A stretch of DNA of 64,000 bases, taken from Arthrobacter sp. 9AX. Lineage in GTDB: Bacteria; Actinomycetota; Actinomycetes; Actinomycetales; Micrococcaceae. The notes below the pieces were generated by a model. That model was not told where the DNA came from, did not search any database, and saw nothing but the letters and a program-made list of their open reading frames with translations. A program made the position numbers and the translations under genes. The DNA lies in assembly GCF_902506095.1 (NCBI RefSeq), contig NZ_LR733293.1, positions 3,547,138 to 3,611,137 of the forward strand, in the 5' to 3' direction. Positions 57,075 to 64,000 of this stretch are shown one piece after another; position 1 is the stretch's first letter; the number at the start of each line of letters is the position of its first letter.

Positions 57075-58235
57075 TCACCTCGATGAAGAGACGACGGCGG
57101 CAGTCGCCTCTGCGATGGCGCGTTCCTCGTCAGTGGGTACTACAAGGACGGGCAGGGCGGACTGCGGCGTGGAAATGACGCGCGGTTCCTTGGACCGCTG
57201 GGCATTCAGGCCGGCGTCGAGCTCCACACCCAGCGCCCCCAGCTTCCCGGCGACGAGCGCGCGGAACTGGTGTGAGTTCTCGCCGATGCCTGCAGTGAAA
57301 ACCAGCGCCTTCGCCCCGCCCACGGCCACGTGGTAGCCGCCGATGTACTTGGCGAGCCGGTAGGAAGCGACCGCGAGCGCGGTGGCCGCCTTCTCATTGC
57401 CGGCCTCCGCCGCTTCCACCACGGAGCGCATGTCGTTGTTGCCGGCCAGGCCCTTCAGCCCGGATTCCCGGTTGAGCATAGTGTCGATGTCCTCGGGGCT
57501 CCAGCCGGCGCGGCCCAGGAACACCAGGATGGACGGGTCCAGATCGCCCGAGCGGGTCCCCATCACCAGGCCCTCCAGCGGCGTGAAGCCCATGGAGGTG
57601 TCCACCGACTGGCCGCCTTGGATGGCCGTGACCGAGGCGCCGTTCCCCAGGTGGGCGATGACGCCGTCGAACCCGCTGACCGGCAGGTCCAGCAGCTCAG
57701 CAGCCCGGCGGGTGACGTATTCGTGCGAAGTCCCGTGGAAGCCGTAGCGGCGGATGCCGTGGTTGGTGTAGAGCTCGTCCGGTACGGCGTAGCGCCAGGC
57801 GTGCTCAGGAAGGGTGCGGTGGAAGGCGGTGTCGAACACGGCCACCTGCGGCAGTTTTGGCCACTTTTTGCTGATCGCGCGGATGCCCAGCACGTTGGCG
57901 GGGTTGTGCAGGGGCGCCAGCGGGTTGAGCCGTTCGATGGCGCGGGTGATCTCGTTGTCTATCAGGACCGGCTCGGCGAACCGCTCGCCGCCGTGCACCA
58001 CGCGGTGTCCCACGGCGGCCAGCTCGAGGTCGCCCAGCTCCTGATGGATGGCCTCGTCCACCTGTTCGAGTGCCTCTGCGTGGTCCCGCGGGCCCACGAT
58101 TTCACCGTCGCCGTCACCGCCGTTGCCCTGGCCGATCTTTTCGATCAGTCCCTCGGTCAGTACGTTGCCGGCCGCGACATCGCGCACCTGGTACTTGAGG
58201 GAGGATGAGCCGGAATTGATGACGAGCACGAGCAT
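57075..58235 (-). CDS. ackA: Acetate kinase
   Basis: A 386-residue enzyme that makes ATP from acetyl phosphate, or the reverse. Family blocks include VLVINSGSSSLKYQV, VAVFDTAFHRTLPEHAWRYA, HLGNGASVTAIQGG and FTAGIGENSHQFR. The ATG at 58235 has AGGAGG. The partner gene pta lies on the same strand but 1.6 kb upstream, with three other genes between. Confidence 0.96.
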   Translation of the reverse strand: MLVLVINSGSSSLKYQVRDVAAGNVLTEGLIEKIGQGNGGDGDGEIVGPRDHAEALEQVDEAIHQELGDLELAAVGHRVVHGGERFAEPVLIDNEITRAIERLNPLAPLHNPANVLGIRAISKKWPKLPQVAVFDTAFHRTLPEHAWRYAVPDELYTNHGIRRYGFHGTSHEYVTRRAAELLDLPVSGFDGVIAHLGNGASVTAIQGGQSVDTSMGFTPLEGLVMGTRSGDLDPSILVFLGRAGWSPEDIDTMLNRESGLKGLAGNNDMRSVVEAAEAGNEKAATALAVASYRLAKYIGGYHVAVGGAKALVFTAGIGENSHQFRALVAGKLGALGVELDAGLNAQRSKEPRVISTPQSALPVLVVPTDEERAIAEATAAVVSSSR

Positions 58236-58374
58236 GCGGGGCCTCCTGAGCCTGGCTTCTGCAGTTCAAACCCCACTATAGGTGGCGCGGCGGACTGAGC
58301 CGTTTCCTTGCGGATCGGAGCGGCCAGTGCATAGAGTCGGCGGACAGGCTGGACCACGGCGAGAGGACATTTCG

Positions 58375-58662
58375 ATGACAGACGAGCCCACCCAGAGCGA
58401 CGGGAACGACCCCACAAACACGGGATCCAGCAGCACCGCTCCGCTGAATGCGCAGCCCGGTGACAAGCCCAAGGACCCCACCGGTGTAGAGGGCGCCAAC
58501 CCGGCCCTGGACGATACCGGCAACGTGAAGGCCTCCGAGACGGGCGAAGCCCCTGAAGCGCCGGAGAACACCGAGAACCTGGACCTCACCCCGCAGGGCC
58601 TCTCCGACGAACCGGCAAAGGAAGAGGACCCGGACAGCCTGGCCAAGCCGGACAACAGTTAG
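58375..58662 (+). CDS. Small acidic disordered protein
   Basis: A 95-residue protein rich in Asp, Glu, Pro, Asn and Thr with no hydrophobic core (EPTQSDGNDPTNTG, EAPENTENLDLTP), so it is probably intrinsically disordered. The frame opens upstream, but the ATG at 58375 has GAGAGGA. I do not recognise a family. A strong bidirectional hairpin follows the stop. Confidence 0.65.
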   Translation: MTDEPTQSDGNDPTNTGSSSTAPLNAQPGDKPKDPTGVEGANPALDDTGNVKASETGEAPEAPENTENLDLTPQGLSDEPAKEEDPDSLAKPDNS

Positions 58663-58719
58663 GCAAGCAAAGGGCGACGGCGGCACTCCCCCGGGTGCCG
58701 CCGTCGTCCGTTGCTTGCC
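58662..58719. terminator. Long bidirectional hairpin
   Basis: GGCAAGCAA (58662-58670) pairs with TTGCTTGCC (58711-58719), and inside it CGACGGCGGCAC (58675-58686) pairs with GTGCCGCCGTCG (58695-58706). It separates the convergent acidic-protein gene and the membrane protein gene. Confidence 0.75.
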
Positions 58720-58734
58720 GGACGTCAGGGGACG

Positions 58735-59166
58735 TCAGGCGGGATGCCCCCGGGCAGGTCCCGGCGCGCCATGTACCCGCCGCATGGAGGGCGCGCGGAC
58801 GAGGCCGATGGCTGCCAGCACCGCTCCCACACCTTCTGCCACGGCGCTGAGGGTCTTTTCAAAGAACCACACGGGTTCGTACATGGCAGGGAACGGACCA
58901 AAGGCCGGGATGTCGAAGTACCGGTACAGCACCACGGCCGCAAGGGCACTCAACAAAACGGCCAGTGCCATGGCGTAGGCGGGCTTGCTGCCCCGGACCA
59001 GGACATAGACCGCCACCAGCACTGCCGCGGCCGATTCGAGCAGGAACAGGTTGCCCTGCCCGATGCCGCCGGGGTTGGCCACCTGGTAACCGGGAGCCAG
59101 CAGGATATGCACCCCGGCGTCGATGAACAGCGCCAAGGCTGTCAGCACCCTCAGGGTCATGTTCAT
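58735..59166 (-). CDS. Four-helix membrane protein, unknown function
   Basis: A 143-residue protein with about four membrane segments (LRVLTALALFIDAGVHILLA, FLLESAAAVLVAVYVLV and others). I do not recognise the family. It begins with ATG at 59166, overlapping the stop of the cupredoxin gene by 4 bp, so the two are coupled. That suggests a membrane partner of the copper protein, which is inference. Confidence 0.75.
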   Translation of the reverse strand: MNMTLRVLTALALFIDAGVHILLAPGYQVANPGGIGQGNLFLLESAAAVLVAVYVLVRGSKPAYAMALAVLLSALAAVVLYRYFDIPAFGPFPAMYEPVWFFEKTLSAVAEGVGAVLAAIGLVRAPSMRRVHGAPGPARGHPA

Positions 59167-59546
59167 TTGACCGTCAGCGTTCCTTTCATGTTGGGATGAT
59201 AAACGCAGAAGTATGGATAGGTGCCCGGCTCGGTGGGGGCCGTGAAAGTGCCTGTCGCGCCGCTTCCGCCGACGTCGACGTCAAAAACCTTGTCCTTTTC
59301 AGCGGTGACCGTATGCGGGGCGGAGTCCATGTTGATGACCGCCACCACCGCGCCGGGCCCCACCGTGACCGGCTCTCCGTAGTCGAAGTCCTTGATGGTG
59401 ATGGTGGCCGCTGCCGCGGGGACTGCAGAGGTGCTCGCTCCTCCGGGTGGCGGCGTACCGGTTCCGCTTCCGCCCCCTGGGGCGCAGCCGCCCACCAGGA
59501 GCGCCGTCATCAGCAGTGCTGCCGCCGTACGCCCAACCGGTTTCAT
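59163..59546 (-). CDS. Cupredoxin-domain lipoprotein
   Basis: A 127-residue exported blue-copper-type protein. The signal has a lipobox LVGGC. The copper ligands are visible: His in SAPHTVTAE, Cys in YFCVYH, then His and Met in HPNMKG. It may carry electrons or bind copper outside the cell. It is coupled to the downstream membrane protein gene. Confidence 0.88.
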   Translation of the reverse strand: MKPVGRTAAALLMTALLVGGCAPGGGSGTGTPPPGGASTSAVPAAAATITIKDFDYGEPVTVGPGAVVAVINMDSAPHTVTAEKDKVFDVDVGGSGATGTFTAPTEPGTYPYFCVYHPNMKGTLTVK

Positions 59547-59716
59547 CCCGCACCGTCCTCGCTGCCGGAAACCACCGCAGGGAGCCCCCTGCCCGTTCTT
59601 TTATTGTCCGCCTACTTGCCGGAAGTGAGCCCGCGTGTGCGGAAATTGGGGGCAGACGGGCCAACGCAAGGTCACTCAACGCCCAATTCCGCTCGGGAAG
59701 GGCTTAGGTGACCTCC

Positions 59717-59828
59717 CCACCCGCACCCTGGCCTCGCAAGCTCGGCCAGGTAATCCCGCGGGCGTGGGCCCTCCACCCGCACCCTGGCCTCGCAAGCTCG
59801 GCCAGGTAACCCCGCGGGCGTGGGCCCT
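59717..59828. repeat. 56-bp tandem duplication with stem-loops, after pta
   Basis: The unit 59717-59772 is repeated at 59773-59828 with one difference. Each unit contains CCTGGCC...GGCCAGG (10-nt loop) and CCCGCGGGCGTGGG. It lies immediately after the pta stop on the minus strand, so the two stems may act as tandem terminators. Confidence 0.85.
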
Positions 59829-59833
59829 CGTTG

Positions 59834-61912
59834 CTAGGAAGCCGGCGCCTGCGCCTGGATGGCCGTGATGGCCACCGTGTTCACGATGTCCTCCACGGTG
59901 CAGCCGCGGGAGAGGTCGTTGACCGGCTTGCGCAGCCCCTGCAGGACGGGCCCGACGGCGACCGCCCCCGAGCTCTGCTGCACCGCCTTGTAGGTGTTGT
60001 TGCCGGTGTTCAGATCCGGAAAGATGAACACAGTGGCCTGCCCGGCCACTGACGAGCCAGGCATTTTGGATTCGGCGATGGCCGCGTCCACCGCGGCGTC
60101 GTATTGGATGGGGCCTTCGACAGCGAGGTCCGGGCGGCGCCGTCGCACCAGTTCGGTGGCCTGCCGGACCTTGTCCACGGCTCCCCCGGAGCCCGAGCCG
60201 CCCGTGGAGTAGGAGAGCATGGCCACCCGCGGCTCCACGCCGAACTGGGCAGCCGTTTCCGCGGAGGCCAGGGCAATGTCCGCCAGCTGCTCCACGTTGG
60301 GATCCGGGTTCACCGCGCAGTCGCCGTACACCAGCACCCGGTCCGGCATCAGCATCAGGAACACCGAGGACACGATTTTCACGCCCTCGCGGGTCTTCAC
60401 GAACTCCAGCGCCGGCCGGATGGTGTGCGCGGTGGTGTGGGCCGCGCCGGAAACCATCCCGTCCACCACACCGAGCTGGACCATCATGGTGCCGAAGTAG
60501 CTCACGTCCTGCATGATCTCCAGGGCCTTGGGCAAGTCCACACCCTTATGGGCGCGCAGTTCCGAGTATGTCTCGGCGAACTTCTGCCTCAGGTCCGAGG
60601 TGGCGGGGTCCACGATGTTGATACCGGACAGGTCGATGCCCCGGGCGGCGGCTAGCTCGCGGACGTCTGATTCCGGGCCGAGGACGGTGAGGTCGCAGAC
60701 GTCGCGCCGGTGCAGGATTTCGGCGGCGCGCAGGATCCGCACGTCCGTCCCCTCGGGCAGGACAACATGGCGGCGCTGCGCCCTGGCCCGTTCGATGAGG
60801 TCGTGCAGGAAACGCAGCGGGGTCATGCGCTCGGCCCGCGGCAGGTGCAGCCGCTCCACCAGCTCAGCCTCATCCACGGTGCGGGACCAGAGCCCGAGTG
60901 CCGATGCCACCTTGCGGCGATGCCCGGACCAGATCTCGCTGCGGACCTCGGAGACGCGGCGGGCGGTGGTGTACGTATCGTCAGTGGCGGCGAAGACCGG
61001 AAACGGTGCCTGCGCCAGGAGCGGGTAGATGTTGGCGTCCGGTGCCAGGCCGCCGGTGAGGATCAGCGCGGACGCCACCGGGAATTCGGGCGAGAAGGAC
61101 GACGCCAGGCATGCCACCATCACGTCGGCGCGGTCCCCCGGAACGATCACCAGGGCGCCCTCGTCCAGCACGTTCAGGAAGTTGCCCACGTTCATGGCCG
61201 CCACCTTGATGTCGCGCACGTCGCGTTCCATGTCGGCCCGGCCGGCGATCTGCCGCACACCCAGCGCAGCGGCCACTTCACCGGTTGTGGGCCGCGCGAT
61301 CTCCTCCAACTCGGGCAGCACATACACGGGCCGCCCGGAGGCGCCGGGTTTCACGGCGGCGGCGATAGCCTCGACGTCGTCCGGGTCCGCGCGGTTCACC
61401 ATGATGGCCAGCAGGGCGCATTTCTCGGCGGCGAGCTCCTTGCGGGCAACCTCGACGGCGGCCGCCGCCTCCGCCACGGTGCGCCCCTTGGCACCCACCA
61501 CGGCAACCACGGGGGCGGCCAGGTTGTTGGCGAGCCGGGCGTTCAGGTCGAATTCGACGGCGGCGTCCTGGCCGGTGAGATCGGTCCCTTCGATGATCAC
61601 CACGTCGCAGTGCCGGGACATCCCGGCGAAGATCTCCACGCAGCGGGAGTCGATTTCCTCGCGTTTGCCTTCGGCGAGCAGCGACCGGACCTCCTCATGG
61701 GTGAGGCCGCCGCGGCAGCGTTCGTCCTCCAGCTCGAACCTCGACTTCATCAAGGCCACCATGGGATCGTCCGCAGGATCCGGGCCGTGGACCACGGGCT
61801 TGAAGAAGCCGATCCGGTCCGCGTGGCGGTGCAGGGTGTCCGCCAGGCCCAGGGCCACGAGGGACTTGCCCGATCCGGGGGTGGTTGCGCTGACGTAGAT
61901 GCTTGTGGCCAT
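59834..61912 (-). CDS. pta: Phosphate acetyltransferase with N-terminal BioD/DRTGG-type region
   Basis: A 692-residue enzyme that interconverts acetyl-CoA and acetyl phosphate. The first ~360 residues are the long-form extension: a P-loop-like start (TTPGSGKSLVALGLADTL) and a DRTGG-type segment (IVPGDRADVMVACLA). The catalytic PTA_PTB domain follows (HVVLPEGTDVRILRAAEIL, MVSGAAHTTAHTIRPALEF, MLSYSTGGSGSG). The open frame runs antisense through paaI/paaK to 63913; the ATG at 61912 (MATSIYVS) is the family start. It pairs functionally with ackA. Confidence 0.95.
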   Translation of the reverse strand: MATSIYVSATTPGSGKSLVALGLADTLHRHADRIGFFKPVVHGPDPADDPMVALMKSRFELEDERCRGGLTHEEVRSLLAEGKREEIDSRCVEIFAGMSRHCDVVIIEGTDLTGQDAAVEFDLNARLANNLAAPVVAVVGAKGRTVAEAAAAVEVARKELAAEKCALLAIMVNRADPDDVEAIAAAVKPGASGRPVYVLPELEEIARPTTGEVAAALGVRQIAGRADMERDVRDIKVAAMNVGNFLNVLDEGALVIVPGDRADVMVACLASSFSPEFPVASALILTGGLAPDANIYPLLAQAPFPVFAATDDTYTTARRVSEVRSEIWSGHRRKVASALGLWSRTVDEAELVERLHLPRAERMTPLRFLHDLIERARAQRRHVVLPEGTDVRILRAAEILHRRDVCDLTVLGPESDVRELAAARGIDLSGINIVDPATSDLRQKFAETYSELRAHKGVDLPKALEIMQDVSYFGTMMVQLGVVDGMVSGAAHTTAHTIRPALEFVKTREGVKIVSSVFLMLMPDRVLVYGDCAVNPDPNVEQLADIALASAETAAQFGVEPRVAMLSYSTGGSGSGGAVDKVRQATELVRRRRPDLAVEGPIQYDAAVDAAIAESKMPGSSVAGQATVFIFPDLNTGNNTYKAVQQSSGAVAVGPVLQGLRKPVNDLSRGCTVEDIVNTVAITAIQAQAPAS

Positions 61913-61991
61913 GGTCCGCCCTTTGCTGGTGTGGTGCTGCCGGTACTCCATCCTTGCACCTTCCCGCGAAGCTGGGCGCTGCATGCGTGCG

Positions 61992-62085
61992 TTCCAGCCC
62001 AGTTGCTTTCTGCCAACGCCCGGCGCCCCGTACACCACGCGGCATCCTGCGGTCCGGGTAGCTGGAACGGCCAAGCAACTGGGCA
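61992..62085. repeat. Interleaved inverted repeat pairs
   Basis: GTTCCAGC (61992-61999) and GCCCAGTTGCTT (61998-62009) are complementary to GCTGGAAC (62062-62069) and AAGCAACTGGGC (62074-62085). The order A-B-A'-B' would allow alternative or pseudoknot pairing. It lies in the divergent pta-paaI spacer. Confidence 0.65.
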
Positions 62086-62138
62086 GGAGTGGTACGTCCC
62101 AACGCTGCCTCCCCTTGACACCGGACCCCCTCATGGGA

Positions 62139-62160
62139 TTACCTAATGAACATTCGGTAA
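62139..62160. promoter_or_regulatory. PaaR-like (TetR-type) operator
   Basis: A 22-bp near-perfect palindrome TTACC-T-AATG-AA-CATT-C-GGTAA lies 23 bp before paaI. TTGACA at 62115-62120 could be the -35 of the same promoter. TetR-type PaaR proteins repress paa genes through such palindromes; no paaR gene is in the window. Confidence 0.55.
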
Positions 62161-62182
62161 ATAAAGCTGGAGGCAATGACGC

Positions 62183-62644
62183 ATGGCTGAAACAACAGTT
62201 TCCGGGGTTGTCCACCCCATCCTGGAAAACGACTACGCCTCCGAATGGATGGGGCTCGAGGTCCTCGCCCTCAGCGACGGGCACGCCACCATCCGGATGA
62301 CCCTCCGCCAGGAAATGCTCAACGGCTTCGGCATGGCGCACGGCGGAATGATCTTCGCCTTTGCGGACTCTGCCTTCGCCCTGGCCTGCAACCCGGCCAG
62401 CCCGGCACCCGGCGAGGAAAACAACATCACCGTGGCCGCCGGCGTCGACATCAACTTCCTCAAGCCGGCCTACCGCGGCCAGGTGATCACCGCCGTCGCG
62501 GACCGCCGCTCCAGCGCAGGCCGCAGCGGGCTGTACGACATCCAGATCTTCGCTGCCGACGCCGGCGCCCAAACCGGTTCCGAAATGCCAGGTGAGCTCA
62601 TCGCCGAGTTCCGCGGCCGCAGCCGGACCATCCCCAAGAAGTAG
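62183..62644 (+). CDS. paaI: Hydroxyphenylacetyl-CoA thioesterase PaaI
   Basis: A 153-residue hotdog-fold thioesterase that hydrolyses ring-hydroxylated phenylacetyl-CoA and so protects the CoA pool. The family site HGGMIFAFADSAFALACN follows NGFGMA. The end (FRGRSRTIPKK) is typical. The ATG at 62183 follows GGAGG in AAAGCTGGAGGC. It is the first gene of a pair with paaK, behind the PaaR-like palindrome. Confidence 0.94.
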   Translation: MAETTVSGVVHPILENDYASEWMGLEVLALSDGHATIRMTLRQEMLNGFGMAHGGMIFAFADSAFALACNPASPAPGEENNITVAAGVDINFLKPAYRGQVITAVADRRSSAGRSGLYDIQIFAADAGAQTGSEMPGELIAEFRGRSRTIPKK

Positions 62645-62650
62645 GAAACC

Positions 62651-64000
62651 ATGACCCTCCACGCCCCTGAAACCCCCACGTCCGCCGGCACGGCGCAGAC
62701 AGACGCCGTCCTGGACCGCGAGGAAACCATCTCCCGCGACGAGCTCGAAGCCCTCCAGCTCAGCCGCCTGCAGCACACCGTGGCCTACGCCTACGATCGC
62801 GTCCCCCTGTACAAGCGCAAGTTCGACGACGCCGGCGTCCATCCCAGCGACCTGCGCGAACTCAGTGACTTGGGCAACTTCCCGTTCACCACCAAGGACG
62901 ACCTGCGCGCCGAATACCCCTTCGGCATGTTCGCGGTGCCGCAGAGCGAAGTGGCCCGCGTCCACGCCAGCTCGGGCACCACGGGCCGGCCCACCGTCGT
63001 CGGCTACACCAAGCAGGACCTCGCGGACTGGGCCAAGCTCGTGGCCCGCAGCTTCCGCGCCTCCGGCATCCGCCCCGGCATGAAGGTCCACAACGCGTAC
63101 GGGTACGGCCTGTTCACGGGTGGCCTGGGTGCCCACGCCGGCGCCGAAGCGCTGGGCTGCACGGTCATCCCGATGTCCGGCGGCCAGACCGAACGCCAGA
63201 TCCAGCTGATTCAGGACTTCAAGCCCGACGCCATCCTGGCCACCCCCACGTACCTGCTGACCATCGCCGACGCCATGGCGCATATGGGCATCGACCCGGC
63301 CTCCACGTCGCTGAAGTTTGCAGTGCTTGGCGCCGAGCCGTGGACGCAGGAAATGCGGCACGAGCTCGAGGTCATGATGAACATCAAGGCCTGCGACATC
63401 TACGGGCTGTCCGAGGTAATGGGCCCCGGCGTCGCCGGCGAGGCTGTAGAGACCCAGGACGGCAGCCACATCTGGGAGGACCACTTCCGCCCCGAAATCA
63501 TCGATGCCTTCAACCCGGTGGTGGGCAAGGAGAACGTCCTGCGCGACGGCGAACACGGCGAACTCGTCTTCACCTCCCTGACCAAGGAAGCGCTGCCGAT
63601 CATCCGCTACCGCACCAAGGACCTCACCCGGCTCCTGCCCGGCACGGCCCGCCCCGCGCACCGCCGGATGGGCCGCATCACCGGCCGCAGCGACGACATG
63701 ATCATCCTGCGCGGCGTGAACCTCTTTCCGTCCCAGATCGAGGAAATCGCGCTCAGGATCCCGGAGCTCAGCCCGCACTTCCAGCTCGAACTCACCCGGC
63801 CGGAGGGCCAGCGGATGGACCAGCTGACCGTGCGGATCGAGCGCCGGGACGCCGTCACCGTCGAGCAGAGTATGACGGCGGCACGCACCTTGAAGGAGCA
63901 GATCAAGATCCACGTGGGTTCCTCGTGCGCGGTGGACGTGGTGGAGCCGGGCTCGCTTGAGCGGTCCAACGGTAAGCTGCGCCGGATCTATGACCTGCGC
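62651..64000 (+). CDS. paaK: Phenylacetate-CoA ligase PaaK (runs off the window)
   Basis: At least 450 residues, with no stop before the window ends. It activates phenylacetate to phenylacetyl-CoA using ATP. The AMP-binding loop HASSGTTGRPTVV and the blocks YGYGLFTGGLGAHAGAEALG, DIYGLSEVMGPGVAGE and GRSDDMIILRGVN are clear. The last residues (GKLRRIYDLR) are near the usual family end, so little is missing. The ATG at 62651 follows AGGAAACC, 6 bp after paaI. Confidence 0.95.
   Translation, partial: MTLHAPETPTSAGTAQTDAVLDREETISRDELEALQLSRLQHTVAYAYDRVPLYKRKFDDAGVHPSDLRELSDLGNFPFTTKDDLRAEYPFGMFAVPQSEVARVHASSGTTGRPTVVGYTKQDLADWAKLVARSFRASGIRPGMKVHNAYGYGLFTGGLGAHAGAEALGCTVIPMSGGQTERQIQLIQDFKPDAILATPTYLLTIADAMAHMGIDPASTSLKFAVLGAEPWTQEMRHELEVMMNIKACDIYGLSEVMGPGVAGEAVETQDGSHIWEDHFRPEIIDAFNPVVGKENVLRDGEHGELVFTSLTKEALPIIRYRTKDLTRLLPGTARPAHRRMGRITGRSDDMIILRGVNLFPSQIEEIALRIPELSPHFQLELTRPEGQRMDQLTVRIERRDAVTVEQSMTAARTLKEQIKIHVGSSCAVDVVEPGSLERSNGKLRRIYDLR

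Noticed and set aside
61913..63913. Long minus-strand open frame continuing upstream of pta across paaI and paaK
   Set aside because: It is the antisense frame of two well-recognised paa genes and stays open because of high GC; pta has a good start at 61912.
1..64000. Insertion sequences, integrases, tRNA or rRNA genes
   Set aside because: I found no transposase or integrase motif and no tRNA or rRNA-like sequence on either strand by reading; a covariance-model search was not possible.

Overview
The window is high-GC DNA with the codon use, leader sequences and gene content of an Arthrobacter/Pseudarthrobacter-like soil actinobacterium (Micrococcaceae). Supporting signs are several GTG starts, AGGAGG-type ribosome sites, two ANTAR regulators, an actinobacterial arsenate reductase, an LCP/LMW-PTP cell-wall locus and phenylacetate genes. 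I see no tRNA, rRNA, CRISPR array, insertion sequence or prophage. The genus is inferred from recognition of gene families, not from a marker gene.

Layout. 0.2-3.6 kb: arsenic cluster (ArsO-like flavoprotein, ArsC, ArsR-ArsC fusion, divergent aquaporin). 3.6-7.8 kb: DUF1345 protein, a frameshifted molybdate-type regulator, and modABC. 8.0-12.0 kb: lipase-like lipoprotein, then a PAP2-DedA-response regulator-histidine kinase operon behind a PhoB-like direct repeat. 12.1-13.5 kb: ArsR-type metal sensor with a CDF metal exporter. 13.5-21.6 kb: membrane proteins, CPBP protease, flavodoxin-fold protein, FetB, SnoaL-like protein, hydrolase, a cupin with a broken tandem paralogue, and two CNNM/CorC proteins. 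22-30.8 kb: phosphopantetheinyl transferase fusion, DUF1540, YbdK ligase, GAF-ANTAR, a lone cytochrome oxidase subunit I, Mn-catalase flanked by two 102-bp hairpin repeats, and small stress proteins. 30.8-36 kb: NhaA, two decayed exported-protein genes, PAS-ANTAR protein, an orphan copper-type operator with a truncated DUF305 gene, FAD monooxygenase, and a 32-bp tandem array. 36-43 kb: LMW-PTP and two LCP genes (the second split at a 24-bp inverted repeat), PhoD-like phosphatase, histidine phosphatase, NAD(P)HX dehydratase. 43-52 kb: Hsp20, oligopeptidase B, then the most unusual locus, a three-gene cassette of a secreted CxxC/CxxC protein, an Ala/Asp/Asn-rich precursor-like protein and a PqqD-like/M50 protease fusion; then DUF2945, SQR-like and GNAT genes. 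53-57 kb: two membrane proteins, an M20 amidohydrolase and a double-HTH Lrp regulator behind phased operator-like motifs. 57-64 kb: ackA and pta separated by small membrane, cupredoxin and acidic-protein genes, then paaI and paaK, which runs off the end.

Themes. Metal and oxidative stress recur: arsenate, Cu-like and Zn/Co/Ni-like functions, Mn-catalase and a cupredoxin. Intergenic DNA carries at least two repeat families, one with a period of about 31-32 bp at five loci and one TCGACGCGCA hairpin family at three loci. Several genes are broken by single-base changes or truncation: the molybdate regulator, a cupin, a class F sortase, a lipoprotein, DUF305 and an LCP protein.
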